A stretch of DNA of 64,000 nt. It comes from Sphingomonas sp. CBMAI 2297 (GTDB lineage Bacteria > Pseudomonadota > Alphaproteobacteria > Sphingomonadales > Sphingomonadaceae). Every line of letters begins with the position of its first letter. Positions within the stretch are counted from its first letter, which is position 1. The notes below the pieces were generated by a model. The model ran no database searches, had not been told where the DNA came from, and saw only the letters and a list, made by a program, of their open reading frames with translations. The position numbers were made by a program, and so were the translations under genes. The stretch spans positions 1 through 64,000 of the forward strand of contig NZ_JAPDIR010000013.1 of the NCBI RefSeq assembly GCF_029870595.1, in the 5' to 3' direction. Below are positions 34,579-43,597 of the stretch, one piece after another.

Positions 34579-34791
34579 AAGCACCCCGGTGATTGCCCGA
34601 TCGGAGCGATCGGGATCTTGCGGGAAAAGCGCATGGCGGCGCCGGGAGTTTCATGCGGCAGCGGAGTCGGCGGCATGGATGTCGAGATCGAGATACGGGC
34701 GCGCTCGGCGTCCAGGCCCGCGGTCAGTTCCTCCGGATCGAGACTGTCGCCGTGGAAGCCCGGCGACGCGTGGTCCGGTGCGGCGCCGCCA

Positions 34792-35463
34792 TCAAAGGTC
34801 GAGCTTCTCGTAATCGGCGGGGGGCGGGATCCCTTCCATCCGCTCGCTGAGCAGCGGGCGGAAGCTCGGGCGGCTCTTCATGCGGATGTACCAGCCCTTG
34901 GCCTGTTCGTGGCTCTTCCAGTCGATCCCGCCAAGATAGTCGGCGATCGAGATCTGGGCCGCGGCGGCAAGATCGGCGAGGCTCATCGTCGGGCCCGCCA
35001 GCCAGGTGCGGTGATCGAGCAGATAGTCGATATAGTCGAGATGGTTGACCGCCGCCTTCATCGCATTGCGCAGGGCCTGGCCGTCGGGCGACTGCTTGTA
35101 GACGATGCGCTTCAGCATCCGCTCGTGGAGCAGGGGGGCCGTGATCTCGGCATAGAAATTGGTATCGAACCAGATCGCCAGGCGGCGGATCTCGGCGCGA
35201 TCGGTGGCGGTGCCGTTGAGCATCGGCGCCTTGTTCACCGTCTCCTCGAAGAACTCGCAGATCACCTGCGAATCGATCAGCGTCACGCCGCGCTCGTCAT
35301 CGACCATCACCGGCACCTGGCCGGTGGGATTCAGGTCGAGGAACTCGTCGCGCCGCAGCCAGGGCGATTCGCGCACCGGCTCATAGCCGACGGCCTTCTC
35401 GCCCAGCAGCAGGCGGACCTTGCGCGAGAAGGGACAGAGCGGGAATTGGTAAAGCTGCCACAT
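34792..35463 (-). CDS. glutathione S-transferase family protein
   Basis: A 223-residue protein. The N-terminal thioredoxin-like domain begins MWQLYQFPLCPFSRKVRLLL, where Cys-Pro-Phe-Ser is the likely active site. NPTGQVPVMVDDERGVTLID and SQVICEFFEE form the glutathione-binding part. The all-alpha C-terminal domain has the N-capping motif SLADLAAAAQISIADYLGGI. It is cytoplasmic; substrate unknown. The 213-base gap after its stop (34579-34791) has no gene I can support. Confidence 0.87.
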   Translation of the reverse strand: MWQLYQFPLCPFSRKVRLLLGEKAVGYEPVRESPWLRRDEFLDLNPTGQVPVMVDDERGVTLIDSQVICEFFEETVNKAPMLNGTATDRAEIRRLAIWFDTNFYAEITAPLLHERMLKRIVYKQSPDGQALRNAMKAAVNHLDYIDYLLDHRTWLAGPTMSLADLAAAAQISIADYLGGIDWKSHEQAKGWYIRMKSRPSFRPLLSERMEGIPPPADYEKLDL

Positions 35464-35592
35464 CGGCTCGCTTTAGGACTCGGGATGCGCCCGCGTAAAG
35501 CGCTTGCGGACGCGGCTTGCGTCCGGGACGTACGGCAGCGCGCCATATGGTTGCGGCGGCTCTTCCGCCCCGTACGATCGTTACGCGGGCGA

Positions 35593-36030
35593 TCAGTTCT
35601 TGAGCGCGGCGCGCAGCGGGGCGAGCGCCGCGCGCAGCCGGGCGGCGGTCTGGTCGAGCGATTCCTGCATCTGCAGCGCACCGTCGGTGAGCTTGCCCGC
35701 GACGGCGACGGCGGCGCGCGCGTCCTGGTGGAAATGCTTCTCGAAATCGGGATCGTTGCGGCGCTGGATGTCGCGCAGCGTGTCCTGCTCGCCGATCCTG
35801 GGATCGGCATAGCGGGCGATGGAGCCGACCCGCGTGTCGAGCACGATGCCGGCGAGGTTGGTGAGCATCGCCGCCGCGCCTTCCTGCACCATCGGATTGT
35901 TCAGCGCGCGGGCGAGCGCTTCGGCCTTGTCGCGGGTAGAGGCGTCGCGGGTGGGCGCCGGCTGCGACTGCTGGGCGAGCGCCGGCATCGCGACGGCGCA
36001 GAACAGGGCGGCAGTGAGGACGAGACGCAT
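35593..36030 (-). CDS. periplasmic hypothetical protein
   Basis: A 145-residue protein from ATG 36030 with a clear Sec signal (MRLVLTAALFCAVAMPALAQ). The mature part is helical: KAEALARALNNPMVQEGAAA, a short strand region mentioning RVGSIARYADPRI, and a C-terminal heptad-like helix (LQMQESLDQTAARLRAAL). I recognise no named family. The gene is read in the same direction as, and just downstream of, the M23 peptidase gene (127 bases apart). Confidence 0.7.
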   Translation of the reverse strand: MRLVLTAALFCAVAMPALAQQSQPAPTRDASTRDKAEALARALNNPMVQEGAAAMLTNLAGIVLDTRVGSIARYADPRIGEQDTLRDIQRRNDPDFEKHFHQDARAAVAVAGKLTDGALQMQESLDQTAARLRAALAPLRAALKN

Positions 36031-36115
36031 GGCACGCTCCGGAGTCGGACTCGGATATCCTGGCTCCATAGCACAAATGGCCGGCATTGGCGCAGCAGGT
36101 TGCGACGAGCCGTGC

Positions 36116-36135
36116 CTCCCCTTCCGGGAGAGGAA
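36116..36135. repeat. short intergenic palindrome 3' of the M23 peptidase gene
   Basis: CTCCC (36116-36120) and GGGAG (36126-36130) flank CTTCC, followed by AGGAAG. The layout resembles the palindromes at 25184-25212 and 47214-47235, also just beyond gene ends. Confidence 0.4.
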
Positions 36136-36156
36136 GTCGGGGCCTTGCGCGGGATG

Positions 36157-37638
36157 CTAGTCCTCGGCGTCCTTCACGGCGCCGTGCCCGATCGGCACCG
36201 AGAGCAGGCGGTTCAGCTGGGCCCTGAACTCGCCGAGATCGCCGCCGGTAAGCTGCTGCGTGCTGGTGAACGACACCGAGCGCGGATTCACCGCCATGCC
36301 GTTGCGATAGAGTTCGTAATGGAGGTGCGGGCCGGTCGAGAGGCCGGTATTGCCCACCGCGCCGATCCGCTGCCCGCGGCGCACATGCTCGCCGTTGCGC
36401 ACATAGATGCGGCTCAGATGGCCATAGCCGGTGCCATAGCCGCCGCCATGGGTCACCTTGATGAAATTGCCATAGCCGCTGCTGCGGCCGGCGAACTGGA
36501 CGACGCCGTCGCTCGCGGCGAAGACCGGCGAGCCCCAGGGCGCGGCGATGTCGACGCCCCGGTGCATGCGGGTATAGCCGAGGATCGGGTGGCGGCGCAT
36601 GCCGAAGCCCGAGGAGAAGCGGCCGTTCGCCGGCATCGCCATCGCGCCGGTGCTGTTGCCCTTGCCCGACCCGTCGAACCAGCTGGTCTTGCCGCCCTGT
36701 TCGAACGGCGCGAGCTGCACCTTGTTCGAGCAGCCGCTGACCCCGGCGTACATCAGGGTGCCGAGCTGCACCTCGCCGGTTTCGGCGCGGGCCTGGCCGA
36801 CGATGATGTCGAACTTGCAGTCCGAGCCGAGCCGCGAGACCGGCGTGCGGGTGGCGAGCGTCTTGATATAGCTTTCGACTGCCTTGGCGGGCGCGCCGGC
36901 GGCGCGGGCCGAGCGATAGAGCGACCTGCCGATGGTACCCTGGATGCGCAGCGGCGTCCGGTCGATCGCGATCGGGATCGCGCGCATCGCAAGCACGTTG
37001 CCGGTGCGCACGAACTCGACGCGCTGATCGAAGCGCGTGCGGATGTCGAGCTTCTCGAGCGGGCGCGGCTGCGACTTGTCGACGCGGCGGCCCAGCGTGT
37101 AGTCGGCCATGGTGTTGGACTGGATCTCGTCCAGCGCAACGGCCTTGGTGATCATGCTGCTGACCGTCGTGGCATCGGCCTTGCCGATGCCCGAGCGCAG
37201 CAGCGTCGCGAGCAGCGCGCCGCCCGAGGCCAGCTTGGTGGTACCTTCGAGGAGCGGCCGCTCCGGCGTGTCGGTGAGCGGCGCGACCAGCCCGGTCGCG
37301 GCGACGCGGGCGCCGGTGCCCGAGCCCATGCCGAGCGGCTTGATCGCCTGCGCCTGGGTCGCGTCGAACTCGGCGCCCGAAAGCGGCGCGGGAACGGTGC
37401 CGTAGATCGGGTTCTCGAAGCCGGGCGCGAGCAGCAGGGTGGCGGTGATCAGGGCGACGCAGGTTGCGGCGCCGCGATACCAGGTCAGCGAGCCGATGCG
37501 CGAGCCGAGATCCGGCGCGAATTCGAAGTCGGCGAAGCGCTCGCCCAGGCGTGCGGCCAGGCCGCGCGCCGGTGCCGCGGCAAGCGCCGATGCGCCGCCG
37601 CCGGTCAGCCCCTCTCCATGGTCACTACGCAGATACAA
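36157..37638 (-). CDS. M23-family peptidoglycan endopeptidase (LytM domain), membrane-anchored
   Basis: About 493 residues. No ATG fits; the TTG at 37638 gives a start (encoded Tyr-Leu-Arg-Ser-Asp next) followed by a Gly/Ala-rich stretch as in sphingomonad homologues, with GGGGGG upstream as ribosome site. A membrane helix lies near residues 75-92 (AATCVALITATLLLAPG). A long periplasmic region precedes the C-terminal LytM domain, whose zinc motifs are RRHPILGYTRMHRGVD and PHLHYEL. It cleaves stem-peptide crosslinks during growth or division. It is divergent from the helicase gene; the gap 37639-37891 holds both promoters, which I cannot place exactly. Confidence 0.85.
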   Translation of the reverse strand: MYLRSDHGEGLTGGGASALAAAPARGLAARLGERFADFEFAPDLGSRIGSLTWYRGAATCVALITATLLLAPGFENPIYGTVPAPLSGAEFDATQAQAIKPLGMGSGTGARVAATGLVAPLTDTPERPLLEGTTKLASGGALLATLLRSGIGKADATTVSSMITKAVALDEIQSNTMADYTLGRRVDKSQPRPLEKLDIRTRFDQRVEFVRTGNVLAMRAIPIAIDRTPLRIQGTIGRSLYRSARAAGAPAKAVESYIKTLATRTPVSRLGSDCKFDIIVGQARAETGEVQLGTLMYAGVSGCSNKVQLAPFEQGGKTSWFDGSGKGNSTGAMAMPANGRFSSGFGMRRHPILGYTRMHRGVDIAAPWGSPVFAASDGVVQFAGRSSGYGNFIKVTHGGGYGTGYGHLSRIYVRNGEHVRRGQRIGAVGNTGLSTGPHLHYELYRNGMAVNPRSVSFTSTQQLTGGDLGEFRAQLNRLLSVPIGHGAVKDAED

Positions 37639-37891
37639 GGCGCAACGCCCCCCAAAAGGTCGTCGATGTCGTGCCGTAAACCCCCGGCTACCGACAAGAT
37701 CACTGTGGAAGGCAGGACTTAAAGTCAAATTAAGCACCCTGTTCGGGGCCGGCTCGTGCGGCGAGTTGTGCCACCTCGCGGATGAAGCGAAGTGTTCAGC
37801 ATATTCGCCAGTATTTCCAACATGGTTAAGGCGGATCGCCAATCCGGGGGAGTTGCTTAAGGGGCGACTCGGAACGATCTTGGGAGTCGCA

Positions 37892-40369
37892 ATGAGTCGT
37901 TTCGCGCGTTCTCCGATCACCGCCGTGCTGGGTCCTACCAACACCGGCAAGACGCATCTCGCAGTGGAGCGGATGGCCGGCCATGCCAGCGGCATGATCG
38001 GCTTCCCGCTGCGGCTGCTGGCGCGCGAGGTCTATGATCGCGTCGTCAGGATGAAGGGCAGCGATGCCGAGGTCGCGCTGATCACCGGCGAAGAGAAGAT
38101 CCTGCCGCCCAAGGCCCGCTGGTTCCTGTGCACCGCCGAGAGCATGCCGCTGGAACGCGAAGTCGCGTTCGTCGGCCTGGACGAGGCGCAGCTGGGCGCC
38201 GATCCCGAGCGCGGCCATGTCTTCACCGATCGGCTGCTGCGTGCCCGCGGCCGCGAGGAGACGATGATCCTCGGCTCCGACAGCCTGAAACCCATGCTGA
38301 AGGCGCTGGTGCCCGAGGCCGAGGTGATCGGCCGGCCGCGCTTCTCGACCCTCAGCTATGCCGGGGCGAAGAAGCTCTCCCGTCTGCCGCGCCGCTCGGC
38401 GATCGTCGCGTTCAGCGCCGAGGAAGTCTATGCCGTCGCCGAGGCGCTTCGCCGGCTCCGCGGCGGTGCGGCAGTGGTGATGGGGGCGCTCAGCCCCCGC
38501 ACCCGCAATGCCCAGGTGGCGATGTTCCAGGCGGGCGAGGTCGATTATCTCGTCGCCACCGATGCGATCGGCATGGGCCTCAACATGGACGTGCACCATG
38601 TCGCCTTCGCCTCGCTTTCCAAGTTCGACGGGCGCCGCCAGCGCCGGCTGGCCGTGGCCGAGATGGCGCAGATCGCCGGGCGTGCCGGGCGGCACCAGAA
38701 GGATGGCACATTCGGCGCGTTGCACGAGGAAGGCCCCAATGCCTTCACGCCGGAAGAGGTGCTTGCGATCGAGGGGCACCGGGTGCCGCCGCTGGAGAAG
38801 CTCTACTGGCGCGAAGGCGAGCCGGACTTCGCCAGCGTCGAGGCGCTGATCGCCAGCCTGGAGGCCAGGCCGAACAGCGATGTGCTGCGCGCCGCGCCCG
38901 AGGCGGTGGACCTGGCCGTGCTCAAGCGGCTTTCGGAAGAGGATTGGGTCCGCCAGCGGGTGCGCGCGCCGGCGATGGTCAAGCGGCTCTGGGCGGCGTG
39001 CGGCCTGCCCGATTTCCGCAAGCTCGGGCCCGAGCCGCACAGCCGCTTCGTCGGCCGGCTCTTCGGGCATCTCTCCGAGGGGCGCGGCCATGTGCCGCAC
39101 CAATGGTTCGCCGACGAGATCCAGCGGCTGGACAATATGGGCGGCGACGTCGAGACGCTTGCCGGGCGCATCGCCGCGGCGCGCAGCTGGGCCTATATCG
39201 CGCACCGGGCGGACTGGCTGGAGGACCCGGTCCATTGGGCCGAGCGCACGCGCGCCGTGGAGGAGAAGCTCTCGGACGCGCTGCACGCCAGCCTGACCCA
39301 GCGCTTCGTCGACAAGCGCACCACCGTGCTGCTGCGCCAGATCGGCGCCGACGCCTCGAACCTGCCGGTGACGATCGGCGCCGAGGGCGAAGTGACCGTC
39401 GAGGAACATGCCCTGGGCACGCTCACCGGCTTTCGCTTCACCGTCGCGCCGGAGGCGCGCGCCGCGGACAAGCGCATGCTGCTGGCGGCGGCGGAGAAAC
39501 GGCTGGGCGGCGAATATCGCAAGCGCGGGGCCGCGCTTGCCGAGGCCGAGGATGCGGCCATCCTGTTGACCGGGTCGGTGCTCGCCTGGAACGGCGTGGC
39601 GGTCGCGGCGCTGGAGCCGGGGCCCAATATCGCCCGGCCGCGCATCCGGCTGGATCGCGCGCTCGACGTGCTCGATCCCCCGGCGAGAACGGCGGTGCAG
39701 GCCCGGCTCGAACGCTGGTTCGCCGATCAGATCGGCAAGCGCCTGGCCGTGCTCGGCAAGCTCGACGCGGCGGCGCGCGATCCGGCCGCCGGTTCGCCGC
39801 TGCGCGCGCTCGCCAATGCGCTGCTCGAGGCCGGCGGGCTGCTGCCGCGCCGTGCCGCCGCGATGCTGGTGGAGGCGCTCGACCCGCCGGCGCGCCAGCG
39901 GCTGCGCACGATCGGCGTCACCATCGGCACGCTCGACATCTTCGCCCCCGCGCTGCTCAAGCCCGGCGCGGCGCGCTGGCGGCGCGAGCTGATGGGGCTG
40001 GCCGAAGCCCCGCGCGACGGCGCCACCGTGCTGCCGCGCGCCGCGCCGGGTGCCGATCTCGTCCATGGTTATCGCCCGCTGGGAGCCCAGGCGGTGCGCG
40101 TCGACCTGGTCGAGCGCATTGCCCGTGCCGCGCACGACGCGCGCCAGGGCCGCAAGCCCTTTGCTCCCGATCCGGCGCTCGCCACTTCGATGGGGCTGAC
40201 CGCCGAGACGCTGGCGCGGCTGATGGCCCAGCTCGGCTTCCGCACCGCCCGTTCGGCGGAGGGCGAGCCGCAGCGCTGGATCTGGCAGGGACTCGTGGCG
40301 CCGCCCCGGCCCAAGGCGCCGCCGCGCGACAATGCCTTCGCGGCGCTCCAGGCGCTGAAGCATGGCTGA
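37892..40369 (+). CDS. SUV3-like DEAD/DExH helicase-related protein
   Basis: An 825-residue protein from ATG 37892. Motif I is AVLGPTNTGKTHLAVERM (Lys20), motif II is VGLDEAQLGADPERG (DEAQ, as in SUV3), motif VI is EMAQIAGRAGRH, and DAIGMGLNMDV is motif V. The C-terminal half matches alphaproteobacterial relatives of mitochondrial degradosome helicase SUV3. It probably unwinds RNA during decay, though its partner nuclease here is unknown. It overlaps the following S4 RNA-binding gene by 8 bp, supporting a role on RNA. A frame open further upstream (from 37439) is antisense to the M23 gene and is rejected. Confidence 0.87.
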   Translation: MSRFARSPITAVLGPTNTGKTHLAVERMAGHASGMIGFPLRLLAREVYDRVVRMKGSDAEVALITGEEKILPPKARWFLCTAESMPLEREVAFVGLDEAQLGADPERGHVFTDRLLRARGREETMILGSDSLKPMLKALVPEAEVIGRPRFSTLSYAGAKKLSRLPRRSAIVAFSAEEVYAVAEALRRLRGGAAVVMGALSPRTRNAQVAMFQAGEVDYLVATDAIGMGLNMDVHHVAFASLSKFDGRRQRRLAVAEMAQIAGRAGRHQKDGTFGALHEEGPNAFTPEEVLAIEGHRVPPLEKLYWREGEPDFASVEALIASLEARPNSDVLRAAPEAVDLAVLKRLSEEDWVRQRVRAPAMVKRLWAACGLPDFRKLGPEPHSRFVGRLFGHLSEGRGHVPHQWFADEIQRLDNMGGDVETLAGRIAAARSWAYIAHRADWLEDPVHWAERTRAVEEKLSDALHASLTQRFVDKRTTVLLRQIGADASNLPVTIGAEGEVTVEEHALGTLTGFRFTVAPEARAADKRMLLAAAEKRLGGEYRKRGAALAEAEDAAILLTGSVLAWNGVAVAALEPGPNIARPRIRLDRALDVLDPPARTAVQARLERWFADQIGKRLAVLGKLDAAARDPAAGSPLRALANALLEAGGLLPRRAAAMLVEALDPPARQRLRTIGVTIGTLDIFAPALLKPGAARWRRELMGLAEAPRDGATVLPRAAPGADLVHGYRPLGAQAVRVDLVERIARAAHDARQGRKPFAPDPALATSMGLTAETLARLMAQLGFRTARSAEGEPQRWIWQGLVAPPRPKAPPRDNAFAALQALKHG

Positions 40370-40664
40370 CGGCGCGGCGATGCGGATCGACCGGTTCCTC
40401 TGGTGGTCGCGCCTGGCCAAGACGCGCTCGGCGGCGCAGGCGATCGCCGAGAAGGGCATGCTGCGCATCGATGGCCGCCGGGTCGAGCGCAGCTCGGCCA
40501 CGGTGCGCGTGGGGTGCGTCGTGGCCTTCCCGCTCTATGGCAAGGTTCGGGTGATCCGGGTCGAGCTGCTGCCCGTCAGGCGCGGCCCGCCGGCCGAGGG
40601 GCGCGCCTGCTATCAGGACCTTGTGGTCACTGAGAACGTCTCGCAGGAAGCGCCAACTGATTGA
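40362..40664 (+). CDS. S4-domain RNA-binding protein (Hsp15-like)
   Basis: A 100-residue protein starting within the end of the helicase gene. The S4 RNA-binding loop is AAMRIDRFLWWSRLAKTRSA followed by AIAEKGMLRIDGRRV, as in Hsp15 (HslR), which binds stalled 50S subunits carrying peptidyl-tRNA. It lacks the C-terminal extension of E. coli Hsp15, so it is the minimal alphaproteobacterial form. Tight coupling with an RNA helicase suggests shared RNA quality-control duty. Confidence 0.87.
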   Translation: MADGAAMRIDRFLWWSRLAKTRSAAQAIAEKGMLRIDGRRVERSSATVRVGCVVAFPLYGKVRVIRVELLPVRRGPPAEGRACYQDLVVTENVSQEAPTD

Positions 40665-40724
40665 CGCAGCGAATCCACAGGCATAGCAGGACCCCCACGT
40701 CTTCGATCCAAGGGGCCAGTTTCC

Positions 40725-41063
40725 ATGACCTATGTCATCACCGACGCCTGCATCCGGTGCAAGTACATGGATTGTGTCGAGGTCTGTCCGGTCGACTGTT
40801 TCTACGAAGGCGAGAACATGCTCGTCATCAATCCGAACGAGTGCATCGACTGCGGCGTCTGCGAGCCAGAATGCCCGGCCGAGGCGATCCTGCCCGATAC
40901 CGAGAACGGCCTCGAGAAGTGGCTGGAGCTCAATCGCACCTATTCGGAATCCTGGCCCAACATCACGCAGAAGGGCGATGTGCCCGCCGATGCCGATGCG
41001 ATGAAGGGAGTCGAGGGCAAGTTCGAGCAGTTCTTCTCGCCGGAGCCCGGTTCGGGCAGCTAG
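40725..41063 (+). CDS. fdxA: 7Fe ferredoxin FdxA
   Basis: A 112-residue ferredoxin starting [20 protein letters not shown]. Cysteine spacing matches the 3Fe-4S plus 4Fe-4S type: [17 protein letters not shown] for the first set, then [15 protein letters not shown] for the second. The C-terminal extension ([17 protein letters not shown]) is normal for alphaproteobacterial FdxA. It transfers electrons in the cytoplasm. It lies 60 bases after the S4 gene, a conserved order, and converges tightly (3 bases) with the SEL1 gene. Confidence 0.95.
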   Translation: MTYVITDACIRCKYMDCVEVCPVDCFYEGENMLVINPNECIDCGVCEPECPAEAILPDTENGLEKWLELNRTYSESWPNITQKGDVPADADAMKGVEGKFEQFFSPEPGSGS

Positions 41064-41066
41064 CCT

Positions 41067-41936
41067 CTAGTTCTTGTCGATGTCCGTCAGGATGTCGGCC
41101 ATCTCCTTGCGCCGCTTGGGGTCGGGTTCCTCCGCCGCCGCGATGCGCAGCCAGTGCATCATCTCGGCCACCGCTTCCCGGTCGGTCACGGTCTTCCCAT
41201 CCGGCGCCGCGCGCCGGAACGCGGCCCGTGAGATGAGCGCGGCGGCATCGGCGCGGCCGCCGGCATAGGCTTTCTTCCACCATGCGACCGCGGCACCCGG
41301 GTCGGCCGGGCCGCCATCGCCGTTCCACAACATCTGGCCGAGCAGGAATTCGGCATTGTGCTGGCCTTGCGCGGCGGCATCGGCCAGCCAGCGCCGGGCC
41401 GCGACCATGTCCTGCGGCAGATTCGCGCCGGTCAGCAGCCAGCCGGCATAGTCGGTCTGGGCATTGGCATTGCCCGATTCCGCGGCCTCGCGGCACAGCG
41501 CCACGCCGCGCGGCGCGTCCTTCGGCCCGCCCCGGCCCGAGACCAGCAGCGTGCCGAGCGCGCATTTCGCCTGCACCCAGCCGAGCCGGGCGGCGCTGGC
41601 ATAGAGGGTGCGCGCCCTGGCCAGGTCCTGTGGCCTGCCCTGGCCGTTCTCGAAGCAGAGCGCGAGATTATGGGCCGAATCGCCACGCTGCGGCGCAGCA
41701 CGTTCGAACCAGCCACAGGCCTTTTCCGGATCGCGGGGCCAGCCGATCCCGCCGAAATTGCTGGCTTCGCCCGCCAGCTCGGAAGCGGAAGCGTCGCCCT
41801 GCAGTGCCAGGGTTTCGATCCGGCGGACGAACTCCTCCGGTGCCAGCGTCTCACGTGTGTCGAGCAATGCCTTGACCGCCGGCGAGAAGATGGCGCCGGT
41901 GTCCTGAGCCTGGAGGAGCAGAAGTAGCGCGAACAT
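41067..41936 (-). CDS. SEL1-like tetratricopeptide repeat protein
   Basis: A 289-residue protein with a short hydrophobic start (MFALLLLLQAQ) suggesting export. At least four SEL1 repeats can be seen between about residues 55 and 240, each with the A-x-x-x-L-G / G-x-G-x-x-x-D pattern (ALCFENGQGRPQDLARARTL, CALGTLLVSGRGGPKDAPRG, LLGQMLWNGDGGPADPGAAV). Such proteins are protein-binding scaffolds in envelope or signalling complexes. Partners are unknown. Confidence 0.85.
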   Translation of the reverse strand: MFALLLLLQAQDTGAIFSPAVKALLDTRETLAPEEFVRRIETLALQGDASASELAGEASNFGGIGWPRDPEKACGWFERAAPQRGDSAHNLALCFENGQGRPQDLARARTLYASAARLGWVQAKCALGTLLVSGRGGPKDAPRGVALCREAAESGNANAQTDYAGWLLTGANLPQDMVAARRWLADAAAQGQHNAEFLLGQMLWNGDGGPADPGAAVAWWKKAYAGGRADAAALISRAAFRRAAPDGKTVTDREAVAEMMHWLRIAAAEEPDPKRRKEMADILTDIDKN

Positions 41937-42177
41937 GCCTCAGCAATGCCTGAGTCGAGAGACAGCCACAATCCTGCGATTAATTGCATATTTTCGCTGC
42001 AAGGCGGCACAGTCGGTCTGGTAATTTTATTGCAAACGTGTTAAATGCCCCAAGACGGAGGAAAACTCGCCTCCGCCCGGAGAAGCAAAGAGAAGTCGCC
42101 CCGATCAGCCCGTCCCGCATTCGCCGGGGCGGACGCCGAGCCCGTCGGGGCCGGTTATCACGAAAGGTTCCTCGCAC

Positions 42178-42711
42178 ATGGCTGCCAAGGCGCTGTCCTT
42201 CGATGTCGGCGATTATGTCGTTTACCCCAAGCACGGCGTGGGCCGTGTTATCGAGCTGCAGAAATCCGAGATCGCGGGTATGCAGCTCGAACTCTACGTG
42301 CTGCGCTTCGAAAAGGAAAAGATGACGCTGCGCGTTCCGACCAACAAGGCCGAGAGCGTCGGCATGCGCAAGCTTTCGAGTGACAAGACACTCAAGGAAG
42401 CGCTCGATACGCTGAAGGGGAAGCCGAAGGTCAAGCGCACCATGTGGTCGCGCCGCGCCCAGGAATATGAAGCGAAGATCAATTCGGGCGACCTGGTGTC
42501 GATCGCCGAAGTGGTCCGCGACCTGTTCCGCGCCGACGACCAGCCCGAGCAGAGCTATTCCGAGCGCCAGATCTTCGAAGCGGCGGCCAGCCGCCTCGCC
42601 CGCGAGCTCGCGGCGATGGAGGAAGTGGACGAGCCGGCCGCGCTCGAGAAGATCCTCGAGATCCTGCGCAAGGCCGCGGCCATCCACAACAAGGACAAGG
42701 TTCCGGCCTGA
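42178..42711 (+). CDS. CarD-family transcriptional regulator
   Basis: A 177-residue protein. The N-terminal CarD/TRCF-like Tudor domain (FDVGDYVVYPKHGVGRVIEL) contacts the RNA polymerase beta subunit. The C-terminal helical domain ends KAAAIHNKDKVPA. CarD stabilises open complexes, mainly at rRNA promoters. A strong terminator follows at 42737. The 241-base region before it (41937-42177) holds its promoter and leader, with an AT-rich stretch near 41980-42045. Confidence 0.93.
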   Translation: MAAKALSFDVGDYVVYPKHGVGRVIELQKSEIAGMQLELYVLRFEKEKMTLRVPTNKAESVGMRKLSSDKTLKEALDTLKGKPKVKRTMWSRRAQEYEAKINSGDLVSIAEVVRDLFRADDQPEQSYSERQIFEAAASRLARELAAMEEVDEPAALEKILEILRKAAAIHNKDKVPA

Positions 42712-42736
42712 TCTCGGCCGGCATCGAAGCCCAAGG

Positions 42737-42770
42737 AAAGGGGCGGCCTTGAAAACCGCCCCTTTTCCTT
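42737..42770 (+). terminator. rho-independent terminator after carD
   Basis: AAAGGGGCGG (42737-42746) pairs with CCGCCCCTTT (42756-42765), then TCCTT. The stem continues imperfectly outward (AAGGA with TCCTT). It lies 26 bases beyond the carD stop. Confidence 0.85.
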
Positions 42771-42828
42771 GTCTCATCGATGGTGTATTATGTATCCAAC
42801 ACACATATTGCTTCGGGAGGAAGTTTCG

Positions 42829-43560
42829 ATGCGCGCTGCCCTGTTCGCTCTTGCCCTGTTGCCGCTCGCGGCCACCGGCGCCTGCCACGCCAGCTGGGAA
42901 AAGGAAGGTCACAAGGCCGCGCCGAGCGGCGTCGGCGCCAAGCGCAGCTATGACGCGAGCGGCTTCACCAAGGTCGACCTGCGCGGACCCGATGACATCG
43001 AGGTGCGGAACGGCGGCCAGTTCGCGGTCACGGCCGAGGGCGATACCGCGGTGCTCGACCAGCTCGAAGTCCGGGTGGTCGACGGTACGCTGCGCGTCGG
43101 CCGCAAGGACCGCAGCGGCTTCTCGTTCAGCAACGATCGCGGCGTGAAGGTTCATGTCGTCCTGCCGAAGCTCGATGGCGCGAGCGTCAGCGGCTCCGGC
43201 AATATGAGCGTCGACAAGGCCGAGGGTGCTTTCCGCGGCGCGATCGCCGGCTCGGGCAATCTCGGCATCGCCGCGCTCGCCGCGACCGATGCCGATCTCT
43301 CGATCGCCGGCTCGGGGGATCTCACCGTCGCGGGCACGGTCAGCCGGCTCAATGCCTCGATCGCCGGGTCGGGTGACATCGACGCGAGCAAGCTCACCGC
43401 CACGGGCGCCAGCATCTCGGTCATCGGCTCGGGCAGCCTGCGCGGCGTCGTGAAGGGCGGGGCCTCGGTCTCGATCGCGGGCTCGGGCGATGTCGATCTC
43501 ACCGGCGGCGCGAAATGCTCGGTGAGCGCGGTGGGTTCGGGCGAGGCGCATTGCTCCTGA
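42829..43560 (+). CDS. head-GIN-domain secreted protein (DUF2807), first of two
   Basis: A 243-residue protein from ATG 42829 after GGGAGGAAG. The N-terminal signal is LFALALLPLAATGACHAS; the cysteine could be a lipidation site but the lipobox is atypical. The rest is one long run of short beta strands with Gly-Ser turns: GSGNMSVDK, GSGNLGIA, GSGDLTVAG, GSGDIDASK, GSGSLRG, GSGDVDLTG, GSGEAHCS. This is the right-handed beta-helix-like head-GIN domain. Its function is unknown; an adhesion or envelope role has been suggested for the fold. A second GIN gene follows 37 bases after. Confidence 0.85.
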   Translation: MRAALFALALLPLAATGACHASWEKEGHKAAPSGVGAKRSYDASGFTKVDLRGPDDIEVRNGGQFAVTAEGDTAVLDQLEVRVVDGTLRVGRKDRSGFSFSNDRGVKVHVVLPKLDGASVSGSGNMSVDKAEGAFRGAIAGSGNLGIAALAATDADLSIAGSGDLTVAGTVSRLNASIAGSGDIDASKLTATGASISVIGSGSLRGVVKGGASVSIAGSGDVDLTGGAKCSVSAVGSGEAHCS

Positions 43561-43597
43561 GCTTGCCTCGGCGCTGAAGCCGCGCGAGGGTGTGGCC

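Noticed and set aside
34579..34791. A protein-like minus-strand frame after the GST gene (reads DHASPGFHGDSLDPEELT)
   Set aside because: No start codon in frame with a ribosome site and no family recognised; perhaps a remnant, but not supportable as a gene.
37439..37891. N-terminal extension of the SUV3-like helicase up to 37439
   Set aside because: It is antisense to the M23 gene and lacks family likeness; ATG 37892 places motif I at the usual distance from the start.
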